A DNA stretch of 26,064 bases from a virus. The notes below the pieces were generated by a model. That model was not told where the DNA came from, did not search any database, and saw nothing but the letters and a program-made list of their open reading frames with translations. The position numbers were made by a program, and so were the translations under genes. Of this stretch, positions 16,125-24,685 are shown piece after piece (the stretch's first letter is position 1; each line of letters opens with the position of its first letter). The stretch spans positions 1 through 26,064 of the IMG/VR virus record IMGVR_UViG_3300046167_000159; one strand, 5' to 3'.

Positions 16125-19100
16125 TATAATGTTAGAGAAAGTAACAGAATTTAAGCAGCTTTCAGATGAATACTCTAAAAACAAAGCTACAATTGAAACT
16201 GCAGAATCAAATATAGACAGGGCGCAAGGAGCAAGCTATCTATTAGAACAGGATAGAGGTAGCTTTGGAACTGGAATTGTTAAGAAATTTGTTGGAGGTG
16301 CAGCCTCTGTAATTGGTTTTCTTAAGGGGGATACCGGACAGGACATATACGGACAGACATACGCAGAAAGAGCAATGGAAGAACTTATTCCAGGTGTTTC
16401 GACTCAGGAGTATTTCTCAAGCGAAAATAGAGATATATTTACTAAGGCAATATTTGGTATTACTGAAAGCGTTGGTGCTATGGCTACAGGTAGTGTTCTC
16501 ACTGGTGGTGTACCAATTGCTAAAATTGGTAAGTTTGTTGTTGATGGAGGGTTCTTAGGATTGTTTGCACAGTCTTACTCTCAGAATAAAGCTTTAATGG
16601 ATAACCCTGAGTTTGATGATGTGCCTGAGTATGAGAAAATAATTATGTCTACTATCTATGGATTAGGTGTAGGTGCATTAGAGAAGGTTGGATTAGGTAA
16701 AGCAATGTTAGCAAAACCTGCCGGAAAAAAGTTAGTTGCAAGACTTATTGATAAATCATTTCAAGAGATACCTGAAGGGGCAAGTGCAAAAGTTATTTCA
16801 GAAATAATAAAAAGAAATGCTAAGGAGACTGTTGCTGAGAGAGGACTTAACGTTTTAACCGCAGGTGGTTTCGAGGCAGGTACAGAAATTGCACAGGCAG
16901 CAGGTATGGACATTGGTCTTAAGAAAGCATACAATGGTATAAAGGGAAAAGAATATTTCGATACACCACAAACAATTGGAGAAGCTGCTGCGATGATTTT
17001 GGAGAACGGGCTGATTGGATTTGTAGGAGGTTCTGTTATGAATTCAGCAGGTCAAGCATTTAGAGCAGCTAAAAATGGCATTGAAAGTCAAACTGAATTT
17101 GATATGATGCGTACTGTAGCAACTAGAAAAAAGAACTACGACTTATATAAAACACAATTAGAAGTTCAAGTTTTACAGGACAAGATGACTCAGGAACAAG
17201 CACAAAAAAGTCTTGACGGATTAGATTATTCATTAGGAGTATTTAATCAGATACCTGACAACTTAAATACGAGTGATGCCAAAGAAGCTTTCAACTTAAT
17301 AGTAGAGAAGAGAAACCTAGAGTCTAAGGTTGAGGGCAAGGAGCCTAACTTAGTCGTTAAGGAGAAGGAACGTATCAAAGAGATAGACAACGAACTAACT
17401 GAGTTAGGTAAGAAAGAAGTTGTAGCTGAAGAAGTTGTAGCTGAACCAACTGTAGCTGAAGAAGTTGTAGCTGAGGAGGTTGCCGAACCAACTGTAACTG
17501 AGGAGGTTGCCGAACCAACTGTAGCCGAGGAGGTTGTAGCTGAGGAAGATATAACACCAAGAAGAAAAGCCGAAACTTTTAGTTTTGATAACCTATCAGA
17601 GCAACCTTTAAATGTACTTGAAGAAAAGCTTGAAGAAAGCAAAATAGACATTCAAAATATAGAAGAAGGAACTGTAGAGTATGATGCAGAAACAAAAAGA
17701 ATAAAGGCTTTAGAGACTGAAATTGAAACTGCTAATCAGGAGCAACAAGAATTAGATGACTTTAGAAAAATGATTTCTGAAGAGTTTACTGATACAACTG
17801 TAACTGAGAAAGTAACTGAAGAAGTAACAACTGAAGAACAAAATGATATTGATTCATTATTCAAAAAAGGACAGAACATTACATTGAACCGAAGTAAAGA
17901 TGGTTCTAAAAATACCAACCCATTAAGAGGTAATGTGGTTAATATAGCTAAACTTGCAGCAAAGTCTATTTCTAAAGTATTACCTAATGTTAAAATAGTA
18001 CTTCACGAAACCAATGATGAGTATTTAAAGTATGCAAAGCTTGGTGATGGTAGAGCAGAATATAATCCTAACAATACCACTATACACGTTAACCTGTCTA
18101 AAGCTACAAAGACTACAGTACCACACGAAATATTTCACGCAGTATTAATGGATAAAATAAAAAGCGATCCAGATATTGCAATAGCATCAGAGAAGATGGT
18201 ATCGTCTGTTCTAAAGGTTCTACCAAAAGACAGTGATATTTCAAAAAGAATTGAAGCTTTTGCTAAGAGTTATGAGGGTGAGTTACAAAATGAAGAAAGA
18301 TTAGCGGAATTAGTAGGTATACTTTCCTCTGAATACAGACAGCTTAACAGACCATCAAAAAATATAATTGTAGATTTCTTAAAGAGTATAGCTAAAAAGT
18401 TTGGTATTAAATTAGGAAGTGACTTCGGAGCAAAAGATTCTGATGTTGTTGACCTATTAAATGTAATATCAAGAAAGACTAGAACAGGTGAGGTTATTGA
18501 GGAGTCAGACATTCAGACTTTAGAACAAGAAGAGCAAGGTTCTGAAGGTGAAGTTGGAACCTTAAAAATTCCTAGAAAACAAATAGATATAATAGATGCA
18601 CCTAAAGTTCAGAACGATCAGAGAACTTGGGTTAGAGAACTTGTTCAGGATGTAGATGTTTATACTTTAGATGGGAGAAACTTTGTAACTAATATGTATG
18701 ACTATACCAACGCAGGTTTGACTGAGTTGGGTAATGGATACAGTATAAATCTTTTAGGCGGACGTAACTATGTTCCGATTATTATGAATAAAACGGGCAG
18801 GAAGTTAGGTGATGTATCTAACCTTGCTGCTTTTAATACGAAGTCTCAAGCCGAAGGGTTTATTAGAAACTCAATAGAAGGTGAGGCAGATTTGTTTGCT
18901 CCACATTCCGGTACTCTAAATGGTTCTTGGCAATTTCAGCAACACATTTTTGAATCTTTAGTTGATTTAGTTCTTGATGAAAAAATACTTAGTAAGAAAA
19001 ATCTTATTGATGCATTCAATAGTGGACTTCAATCTAAGGATGGTAAGAGTGCTTTAGAAAAATTCAACAAGAAGAATAACAGTAGATTAAAAAATCTAAA

Positions 19101-22100
19101 TAGTTTTAAGGAGGACCCAAAAGCATTGGTCACTTTATTAGATATTGAAAACAATTATTCTCCTGACCTTAGAAAAATATTAAATCAAAAAATTGCATCT
19201 GACAAAACATTTCAGAAAGCAATTGGTGTAAAGAATCTAACTGAGTTTCATAATAGAATTACTGACCCTTTAAACAAGGGAGTTGTTGGAGGTGAGATTA
19301 TGTCTTTCATTGAGTTTGACCCAACAACATTTGAAGTTTCTAAAACTAATCCTAAAGATGTAGACCATCATCCGTCATTTGGTTGGGTTGTTAAGGCTAA
19401 GATTAATAAGATAATGCAACCTAGTAAGTTCTTTAAATCTTATGATATAACAGATACCTATACTAAATACAACACAGATGAAACGGTGGTATCAAGAAAG
19501 GCAGATGAGAATTTTGCTCAGTCAAATGTATTATCAAGTGCAGGTGCAATACCTAAGGTAGCTAAGGTAGCTAGAAAACAAAGACAACAAAAGGTAATGT
19601 CTGTGTCATCAATCATAAGCGAAGGAAGAAGAAACAACTTCAAGGATGAAACGATAAAGGATTACCTTATAAGGGATAGAGGTATGACCGCAACAGAAGC
19701 GAAAAAGGCTTTGGAGGTGCCAGTAGCAGATATATTCGAAAAAAAGACTGTCCCTGATAGCTTTAAAAATATAATGGGAGGACTAAATATTGGTGGTCCA
19801 TTATTTAATAGAGTAATAGAATATGGAAAGAAACTTGAAAGAAAGAACCTTAAGTCAAAAAAATATACTAAGCAAGAGATAGTAGATAAGACCATAGAAT
19901 TTTTACAGCAACAGCCTGAGTATATTTCTGAGTCAGATACATACAAGGTTAAGGGTGAATTAAGAAGTAGAAAGGGATTATCTACAACTCAAGCTGCACT
20001 TCTTAGTGATATTCAAAAATTTGTTGGAACAAAGCCAACAAAGAATATGGATCAAAAAATAAAGGAAGCCAGAACTATAGTTAGAGAAAGAAAGAAAGGA
20101 GCAAAAGAACTAAACAAGGTAAAGGCAGGTCTTAGAAACTTTATTAGAAAAACACTTCCACCTAGTTTGTATACAAAGAAGGAGGTGATTGATATGGTTA
20201 GGTCAGTAACAGAGGCTAATGAAAAGAATATAGAAAATGTTTATGAGGATGTTGCAAAGCTTGTTATAAGAAAGAATGTAGAGTCTCTGTCTAAGAATAT
20301 AAATAACATATTAGGCAAGAAATATACAAAGGTTCAGAGTGGTAGATTAAAAGGAAAGATAATAAGTGTTGCTGCTAAAGAACGTATTGACTATATAAAT
20401 AGTAATATATTTAAGCCTACTAAAAAAACAATTACAGAACAGGACGTAGAGACCATAGCTAAAATAAACGAGGATTTAGTTAATGAGTTTAATACATTAA
20501 ATTCCGAGGGTCAGCTTAGTAATGAGCAGGTAAACAGAATGGTAGACATTCAAGTTGCAATAGAGTATAACAACTCTCAGCTAATGGATGATACTGACTT
20601 TAGTAAGATACAGTCCCTTGATAATATAGATACTACTTTAAGTCAAATAATATCAGAGGGTAAGACTGAATTGAAATCAGAAATTGAAAGATCAAGACTA
20701 AAGGCTAAGGAAGACTTTGAAATAGCTTATGAAGAGATAACAGGTAATAAAATTGACCTTAGTTCACCTGATGCTATAAAAGAACTTAAACTAGCTAAGA
20801 GAGGACAAGAAAATAAAGAACTCTCTAAGAAGGTTGATGCAAAAACTAAACAAATACTCAAAAGTATAGGTGTAAAAGTAGATGATGTATTAACAAGTGC
20901 AGAGGCTTTAGATGGTTTGATTGACAAGATATCATCAATGCCAGGGGAAATGTTTGGAGGAAATCTTCAGAAACTTGTAACAGAAAGGATAGATGAATCA
21001 TCTATTGAGTTCAAGAAAGCAAGGATGGAGTATGAGTCTATGATTAAAAATAAACTTATTGAGATATATGGAAATAAGTCTTGGCGTAAGACTGCATATA
21101 AAATACGTCAAAATAAAAAATTAAAAAACACAGGTATAGTAATAGATAAATCATTATTGCAGAAAGCAAAAGACAACTATAACGATAATAAAAACGGGGA
21201 AACAAAGAAGGCTTTGAAAGATGCAGTTGTAGAAAACTCATTAGTACTAAGTCAAAATCAATTGTATTATTTATATAACCAATACAAGGACCCATCAAAT
21301 CATCCTTCTTTTGAGAGTGTGGATATGTTTGGGTTAGAACAAATAAATTCAGAGTTTGACAGCAAGGAGGAAATAGAAAGAAAGAAAGAGATAAATAAAG
21401 AAAATGCCAAGCGTGTAATGTCTGAGATTGAGAATGCTCTTGAGCCTGAGGTTAAGAAGTGGGCAGACTTTCAAGTAGACGAACTATTCCCTTCAAAGTA
21501 CTCTAAGTACAATGATGTATACAGAAAAATATACAGAACAAATATGCCTCAGAATGAAAACTATGCAGGTAAAAAATATATAGATGGAGTGGAGCAGGAA
21601 CCTTTAGACTTAATTTCAGGTGTTGGAAAGGCATCTAATGTAGTTACTGCACAGTCAAGCAAGGCTAGAATGAATACCAATAAGAAGATAATTGCAATGG
21701 ACGGTGATGATGCACTTATGACATATCTAACTGATATGGAATACTTTGCTGCATATGCCGAAAACATAAGTTATATAAACAGAATTTTTTCAAATCAGTA
21801 CATAAGTTCTTCAATTGAGAATATATATGGGAAAACAGCTAAGGAATTAATTGATGTTTCTTTAAAGAAGATAGCAAATAGAGGGGCTAGGACTTCAACT
21901 ACAGATAAGTTTGTAAACTCTTGGAACACTGCGTTTATAATTGCAAGGCTTGCACTTTCTCCAGTAATATATATAAAACAGCTAACGTCTACGTTTACAT
22001 ATATGAATGATATTGGTGGATTAAAGTGGCTTGAATACGCATCTAAAAATAAAGCACAACAAGCAAAGGTTTGGAAGGAAGTTAGGGACAACTCTATATA

Positions 22101-23289
22101 TATGCAAGACAGGAAGTATGATTCTATTATGAAAAATATAGAAAGCTATTCTGAAGATGCAATGAAAAGCTTTGTTCCTAAACCTGCAAAAGAATGGATT
22201 CTAAAAGCAATGATGTACCACATAAAGGTAGGTGATAGAACTGCAATTATGCTTGGTGGTTTACCTTTATACTCATACCATAAGGCTCAGTTTAAAAAGA
22301 AAAATCCAAAAGCTACAGAACAACAGGCTATTGATTACGCTGTTAAAAGGTTTGAAAGGGCTACAAAAAGAACTCAGCAGTCTAGTGATCTTCAGGATAA
22401 GGATGTCTTTCAAACAGGAGATGCTATAATGAGAGGACTTAATATGTTCTTAACAACTCAAAAACAATATCTTAGAAAAGAGATTCAGTCAATAAGGAAT
22501 CTAAGTAAAAAGATATCAAAGTTGGACAAGACTGCAGGCAAGGGAACATTGATGGAGAATGTTAGAACATTTATTATGTACCATATAGCTATGCCAGTGT
22601 TATTCCAATATATATCTTCAGGTCTTCCGGGACTTCTTACTGACTTTGATGATGAGGATGAAGCAGACTTGTTTAGAGCAGGTATTGTTGGAAATTTAAA
22701 CGCTTTATTTATAATAGGTGAATTTATTAATATGGGTGCTGACTTAGCGACAGGTAAACCTTGGGCAGGTACAGGTACAAAGTCTGTTGGTTTACTTCAA
22801 ACAGCACAGCAGATAACGACAAAAGCAAAGATTGCAATTCAAACAGAGGACCCTGTCAAGAAAGCTGAAAAAATGAAGAATTTTTATCTTGAGTTATTTA
22901 CTATTGGAGGTGTGCCTGGACCAACATTAAATAAGCTATATGAAAACTACTCAACTCTAGGAGAAGGAGGAGACATAAGTAAAGATATACTTAAGATACT
23001 TGGATATTCTAATTATGTTATCGAAGGAGGAGCAAAAACTTCAAGTTCAAGCCCTAAGGCTAAAGAACTAAAACAATTAAGAGATAAACTTCTTGAGTCT
23101 ACGATATATAAAAGTGAAAGTGAAATGAAGGAGGATGATATATTCCTATGGGATAAGACCTTCGGGGACTTGAGTCCAGAATATGAAAAACTTGAAAGAT
23201 TAAAAGAAGAAGTAAGTGAAGAGAGAAGAAAGAAGAAAGAAGAGAAAGATAAGAAAAGAAAAGAAGAACTAAAAAAGCTAAAAAAATAA
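16090..23289 (+). CDS. Giant polyvalent virion protein with zincin motif, main part
   Basis: Numbering from the GTG at 16090 gives 2,399 residues; ATG at 16129 is the other possible independent start, but the frame is probably the continuation of the 14442 gene. Glycine-rich hydrophobic helices occur at about 57-80, 127-161, 180-210 and 296-324 and could form or disturb a membrane. An acidic VAEE/AEPT repeat covers about 442-486. A zinc metalloprotease motif HEIFH is at 679-683, with E740 in NEERLAELVG as a possible third ligand. A conserved-looking globular stretch covers about 830-1160, and long Lys/Glu coiled coils run from about 1200 to 1850. The C-terminal third (SWNTAFIIARLALSPVIYIK, then FIMYHIAMPVLFQYISSGLP) resembles the hydrophobic LPD38-type domain of large polyvalent proteins, and the end is a charged KKKEEKDKKRKEE tail. 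It is likely ejected with the DNA to cross and modify the host cell early in infection. Confidence 0.72.
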   Translation: MSKFQGVKPQDDIMLEKVTEFKQLSDEYSKNKATIETAESNIDRAQGASYLLEQDRGSFGTGIVKKFVGGAASVIGFLKGDTGQDIYGQTYAERAMEELIPGVSTQEYFSSENRDIFTKAIFGITESVGAMATGSVLTGGVPIAKIGKFVVDGGFLGLFAQSYSQNKALMDNPEFDDVPEYEKIIMSTIYGLGVGALEKVGLGKAMLAKPAGKKLVARLIDKSFQEIPEGASAKVISEIIKRNAKETVAERGLNVLTAGGFEAGTEIAQAAGMDIGLKKAYNGIKGKEYFDTPQTIGEAAAMILENGLIGFVGGSVMNSAGQAFRAAKNGIESQTEFDMMRTVATRKKNYDLYKTQLEVQVLQDKMTQEQAQKSLDGLDYSLGVFNQIPDNLNTSDAKEAFNLIVEKRNLESKVEGKEPNLVVKEKERIKEIDNELTELGKKEVVAEEVVAEPTVAEEVVAEEVAEPTVTEEVAEPTVAEEVVAEEDITPRRKAETFSFDNLSEQPLNVLEEKLEESKIDIQNIEEGTVEYDAETKRIKALETEIETANQEQQELDDFRKMISEEFTDTTVTEKVTEEVTTEEQNDIDSLFKKGQNITLNRSKDGSKNTNPLRGNVVNIAKLAAKSISKVLPNVKIVLHETNDEYLKYAKLGDGRAEYNPNNTTIHVNLSKATKTTVPHEIFHAVLMDKIKSDPDIAIASEKMVSSVLKVLPKDSDISKRIEAFAKSYEGELQNEERLAELVGILSSEYRQLNRPSKNIIVDFLKSIAKKFGIKLGSDFGAKDSDVVDLLNVISRKTRTGEVIEESDIQTLEQEEQGSEGEVGTLKIPRKQIDIIDAPKVQNDQRTWVRELVQDVDVYTLDGRNFVTNMYDYTNAGLTELGNGYSINLLGGRNYVPIIMNKTGRKLGDVSNLAAFNTKSQAEGFIRNSIEGEADLFAPHSGTLNGSWQFQQHIFESLVDLVLDEKILSKKNLIDAFNSGLQSKDGKSALEKFNKKNNSRLKNLNSFKEDPKALVTLLDIENNYSPDLRKILNQKIASDKTFQKAIGVKNLTEFHNRITDPLNKGVVGGEIMSFIEFDPTTFEVSKTNPKDVDHHPSFGWVVKAKINKIMQPSKFFKSYDITDTYTKYNTDETVVSRKADENFAQSNVLSSAGAIPKVAKVARKQRQQKVMSVSSIISEGRRNNFKDETIKDYLIRDRGMTATEAKKALEVPVADIFEKKTVPDSFKNIMGGLNIGGPLFNRVIEYGKKLERKNLKSKKYTKQEIVDKTIEFLQQQPEYISESDTYKVKGELRSRKGLSTTQAALLSDIQKFVGTKPTKNMDQKIKEARTIVRERKKGAKELNKVKAGLRNFIRKTLPPSLYTKKEVIDMVRSVTEANEKNIENVYEDVAKLVIRKNVESLSKNINNILGKKYTKVQSGRLKGKIISVAAKERIDYINSNIFKPTKKTITEQDVETIAKINEDLVNEFNTLNSEGQLSNEQVNRMVDIQVAIEYNNSQLMDDTDFSKIQSLDNIDTTLSQIISEGKTELKSEIERSRLKAKEDFEIAYEEITGNKIDLSSPDAIKELKLAKRGQENKELSKKVDAKTKQILKSIGVKVDDVLTSAEALDGLIDKISSMPGEMFGGNLQKLVTERIDESSIEFKKARMEYESMIKNKLIEIYGNKSWRKTAYKIRQNKKLKNTGIVIDKSLLQKAKDNYNDNKNGETKKALKDAVVENSLVLSQNQLYYLYNQYKDPSNHPSFESVDMFGLEQINSEFDSKEEIERKKEINKENAKRVMSEIENALEPEVKKWADFQVDELFPSKYSKYNDVYRKIYRTNMPQNENYAGKKYIDGVEQEPLDLISGVGKASNVVTAQSSKARMNTNKKIIAMDGDDALMTYLTDMEYFAAYAENISYINRIFSNQYISSSIENIYGKTAKELIDVSLKKIANRGARTSTTDKFVNSWNTAFIIARLALSPVIYIKQLTSTFTYMNDIGGLKWLEYASKNKAQQAKVWKEVRDNSIYMQDRKYDSIMKNIESYSEDAMKSFVPKPAKEWILKAMMYHIKVGDRTAIMLGGLPLYSYHKAQFKKKNPKATEQQAIDYAVKRFERATKRTQQSSDLQDKDVFQTGDAIMRGLNMFLTTQKQYLRKEIQSIRNLSKKISKLDKTAGKGTLMENVRTFIMYHIAMPVLFQYISSGLPGLLTDFDDEDEADLFRAGIVGNLNALFIIGEFINMGADLATGKPWAGTGTKSVGLLQTAQQITTKAKIAIQTEDPVKKAEKMKNFYLELFTIGGVPGPTLNKLYENYSTLGEGGDISKDILKILGYSNYVIEGGAKTSSSSPKAKELKQLRDKLLESTIYKSESEMKEDDIFLWDKTFGDLSPEYEKLERLKEEVSEERRKKKEEKDKKRKEELKKLKK
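17417..17547 (+). repeat. Acidic coding tandem repeat (VVAEE / VAEPT units)
   Basis: In-frame imperfect repeats encode strings of VVAEE, VAEPT and EEVAEPTVTEE. A 26-base stretch is repeated exactly at 17471-17496 and 17498-17523 (period 27). The variation is mostly silent (GCT/GCC, GAA/GAG). It forms a flexible acidic linker between the membrane-like N-terminal region and the zincin domain. Confidence 0.85.
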
Positions 23290-23296
23290 CTAAGCT

Positions 23297-23443
23297 ATGC
23301 CGTTCAAGAAGATAGGAAGAAATAAAAACATCAGTCCAAGTGGTAAGGTCTTCACCGATAAACAGGTGAAGCTTTACTACGCCACTGATGGATTCAAAAA
23401 GTCAAAGCTTCATAAGTTAAACAGAAGGAAGAAGAGAAAGTAA
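23297..23443 (+). CDS. Small basic phage protein, 48 residues
   Basis: ATG at 23297 opens a 48-codon frame, MPFKKIGRNKNISPSGKVFT followed by DKQVKLYYATDGFKKSKLHK and a basic tail of Arg and Lys. About a third of its residues are Lys or Arg. I recognise from memory similar tiny proteins (MPFKK.G..K..SPSG...T.KQVKLYYATDGF) in Bacteroidota phages, so it is likely real despite its size, and probably binds nucleic acid; that role is inference. It follows the giant gene by seven bases on the same strand and overlaps the convergent minus-strand gene by 27 bases. It contains an inverted repeat (CTTCACC at 23350 and GGTGAAG at 23365). Confidence 0.7.
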   Translation: MPFKKIGRNKNISPSGKVFTDKQVKLYYATDGFKKSKLHKLNRRKKRK

Positions 23444-23845
23444 ATCAACGCCATCGTTTACGTTGAGGTATCCAACTACCTTTGGAACTCTATGCCTCCG
23501 GCTGAAGTCTGTCTGCTTAGGCAGATCCCTTGTGGACCACTCGATGTCACACTCATTCAAATAAAAACCCCACACCCCCTCAGGTGTAGAGTTTATATAT
23601 ACCGCAGTAGTACCCAATTCTTTTGAACGCTTGATTAATGAATCGTACTTAGCTTTCTCTATCAACAACTCATCGTAGTGCTTGCGCCTGCACTTTAATT
23701 CAATATCTATATTATACTTCTCAGATGTGCAATCGTATCTACTCGTGGATGATTCTGAATTAGTTAGGTCATCTATATAGAACTCCTTAACGAATTCATA
23801 TAGCTGTTTTTCAGATGCAAATTGCGAGTAGTTATACTTCATCAT
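23417..23845 (-). CDS. Probable PD-(D/E)XK-type nuclease-like protein
   Basis: A 142-residue protein starting at ATG 23845 (or the second ATG at 23842). The stretch RYDCTSEKYNIDIELKCRRK contains D38 followed, 11 residues later, by E49-L-K51, spaced as in the PD-(D/E)XK nuclease core, in a beta strand followed by a helix (YDELLIEKAKYDSLI). The N-terminal helix and the later VYINSTPEGVWGFYLNEC strand pair also fit that fold. The C-terminus (VPKVVGYLNVNDGVDLLSLL) closes the domain. I do not recognise a named family, so activity is inference. It is last in the minus-strand operon, overlaps the preceding gene by 14 bases, and runs head-on into the plus-strand 48-codon gene. Confidence 0.6.
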   Translation of the reverse strand: MMKYNYSQFASEKQLYEFVKEFYIDDLTNSESSTSRYDCTSEKYNIDIELKCRRKHYDELLIEKAKYDSLIKRSKELGTTAVYINSTPEGVWGFYLNECDIEWSTRDLPKQTDFSRRHRVPKVVGYLNVNDGVDLLSLLPSV

Positions 23846-24026
23846 CTATAGATTCAGATATCTCTTTTAGTATTGATTCAAGGACATCTATTTCTTTTGC
23901 CAGGTCCTCGAACTCCCTATCAACAAGAGCCTCGTATATGTTATTAGAGCAGTCGTTAATCTTATCCATCAGATAATTTATATGATTGATTCTGTCTATA
24001 TCAAATACCGAGAAGTCCTGTGCCAT
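23832..24026 (-). CDS. Small coiled-coil protein, 64 residues
   Basis: An acidic, all-helical protein (MAQDFSVFDIDRINHINYLM, then DVLESILKEISESIDDEV). Heptad-like Leu/Ile spacing suggests a two-helix coiled coil. It begins four bases after the preceding stop and ends 14 bases inside the next gene, so it belongs to the operon. No family recognised; it could be an accessory subunit for one of its neighbours, which is a guess. Confidence 0.55.
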   Translation of the reverse strand: MAQDFSVFDIDRINHINYLMDKINDCSNNIYEALVDREFEDLAKEIDVLESILKEISESIDDEV

Positions 24027-24030
24027 TATA

Positions 24031-24270
24031 TCATTTTTTAGGGTCTATAGTTTGTATCAATAATGTTCCTAACGAATCATCAACCGTCTTTATAGCTGAG
24101 TATATCTTTCGAGATACAACCCTGACAGCAGCACGATCTGATTTTGTAGAGTCCGATCCTAAGTTGCAATACATATTGCAGTCCATCCTAAGTAACTCAT
24201 CTGACTTGCGTTTGTTAGACCAAGTCTTGTAAGATAACACCTTGTCAATATCAGTAGTCGTATATACCAT
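24031..24270 (-). CDS. Conserved small phage protein
   Basis: A 79-residue protein with VLSYKTWSNKRKSDELLRMD and CNLGSDSTKSDRAAVRVVSR, a pattern I recall from unnamed small proteins in phages of Bacteroidota. It looks mainly helical and mildly basic, with two conserved-looking Cys residues in MDCNMYCN. The start overlaps the end of the preceding gene by 20 bases. The sequence TAATTTGTACAATG just before the start resembles the promoter-start junctions at 25363 and 25681 but lacks a full TAnnTTTG. Function unknown. Confidence 0.65.
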   Translation of the reverse strand: MVYTTTDIDKVLSYKTWSNKRKSDELLRMDCNMYCNLGSDSTKSDRAAVRVVSRKIYSAIKTVDDSLGTLLIQTIDPKK

Positions 24271-24685
24271 TGTACAAATTATTTATTTTATTTAAAACCT
24301 TTTGTTCAGTTCCGTACTTTGTTCGCTGCTTAATAACAGTGTATATTTTATTTAGACGTTCCTCTTGTTCTGCCTTCTCCTGGGTCTCTTTCTCCATTAC
24401 TTTAAACGATTCTTTTAAAGAATGTAGTTCAAGTTGAAGTCTGTCTGTTTCCGAATTTAGTTTTTTATTTTCAATTCTCAAAGCAAAAGCTTCTTTTTTT
24501 ATTTCTTCATACGACATATCGATAACATAATCGTAATGGTCTGTGTATCTTTTCCTTATTAAATCAAAGGTTTCTCTGAATGTTTTGTCTGATTCTATGA
24601 ATCCATCAAAGTTTTTAAAGTAGTGTAGTACGGTTGCGTGGTTCTTGCATATTGACCTGCCGATGTCCTGAGCATCCGAACCCAT
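24251..24685 (-). CDS. DnaA domain IV-like protein, C-terminal part
   Basis: This frame contains AQDIGRSICKNHATVLHYFK, where NHATVLHY closely resembles the DnaA domain IV signature (DHTTVLHA) that reads the bases of a DnaA box. It is the second half of a helix-turn-helix domain whose first half is in the frame starting at 24842. The nominal ATG at 24685 falls inside the domain and is not a credible start. After the DNA-binding part the protein becomes a long coiled coil (RIENKKLNSETDRLQLELHS, then Glu/Lys-rich) and ends NKINNLYNGIYDY. A role in binding the phage origin or regulating early genes is plausible. No ATPase motif is present, so it is not a full initiator. Confidence 0.72.
   Translation of the reverse strand: MGSDAQDIGRSICKNHATVLHYFKNFDGFIESDKTFRETFDLIRKRYTDHYDYVIDMSYEEIKKEAFALRIENKKLNSETDRLQLELHSLKESFKVMEKETQEKAEQEERLNKIYTVIKQRTKYGTEQKVLNKINNLYNGIYDY

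Noticed and set aside
17247-17651. Antisense open frame (134 residues) with Ser/Ala/Thr repeats
   Set aside because: It is the reverse of the VAEE coding repeat; the repeat makes sense only in the plus-strand frame.
23436-23470. Terminator from TCAACG...CGTTGA after the 48-codon gene
   Set aside because: The stem is only six pairs with a ten-base loop and no T-run, and it lies in the coding sequence of the convergent gene.
24020-24232. Plus-strand open frame of 70 residues in the leftward operon
   Set aside because: It is antisense to a conserved small protein (24031-24270) and has no leader or family match.
24031-24270. Full promoter before 24270
   Set aside because: TAATTTG is one base short of TAnnTTTG, so it is mentioned only as a weak relative of the junction motif.
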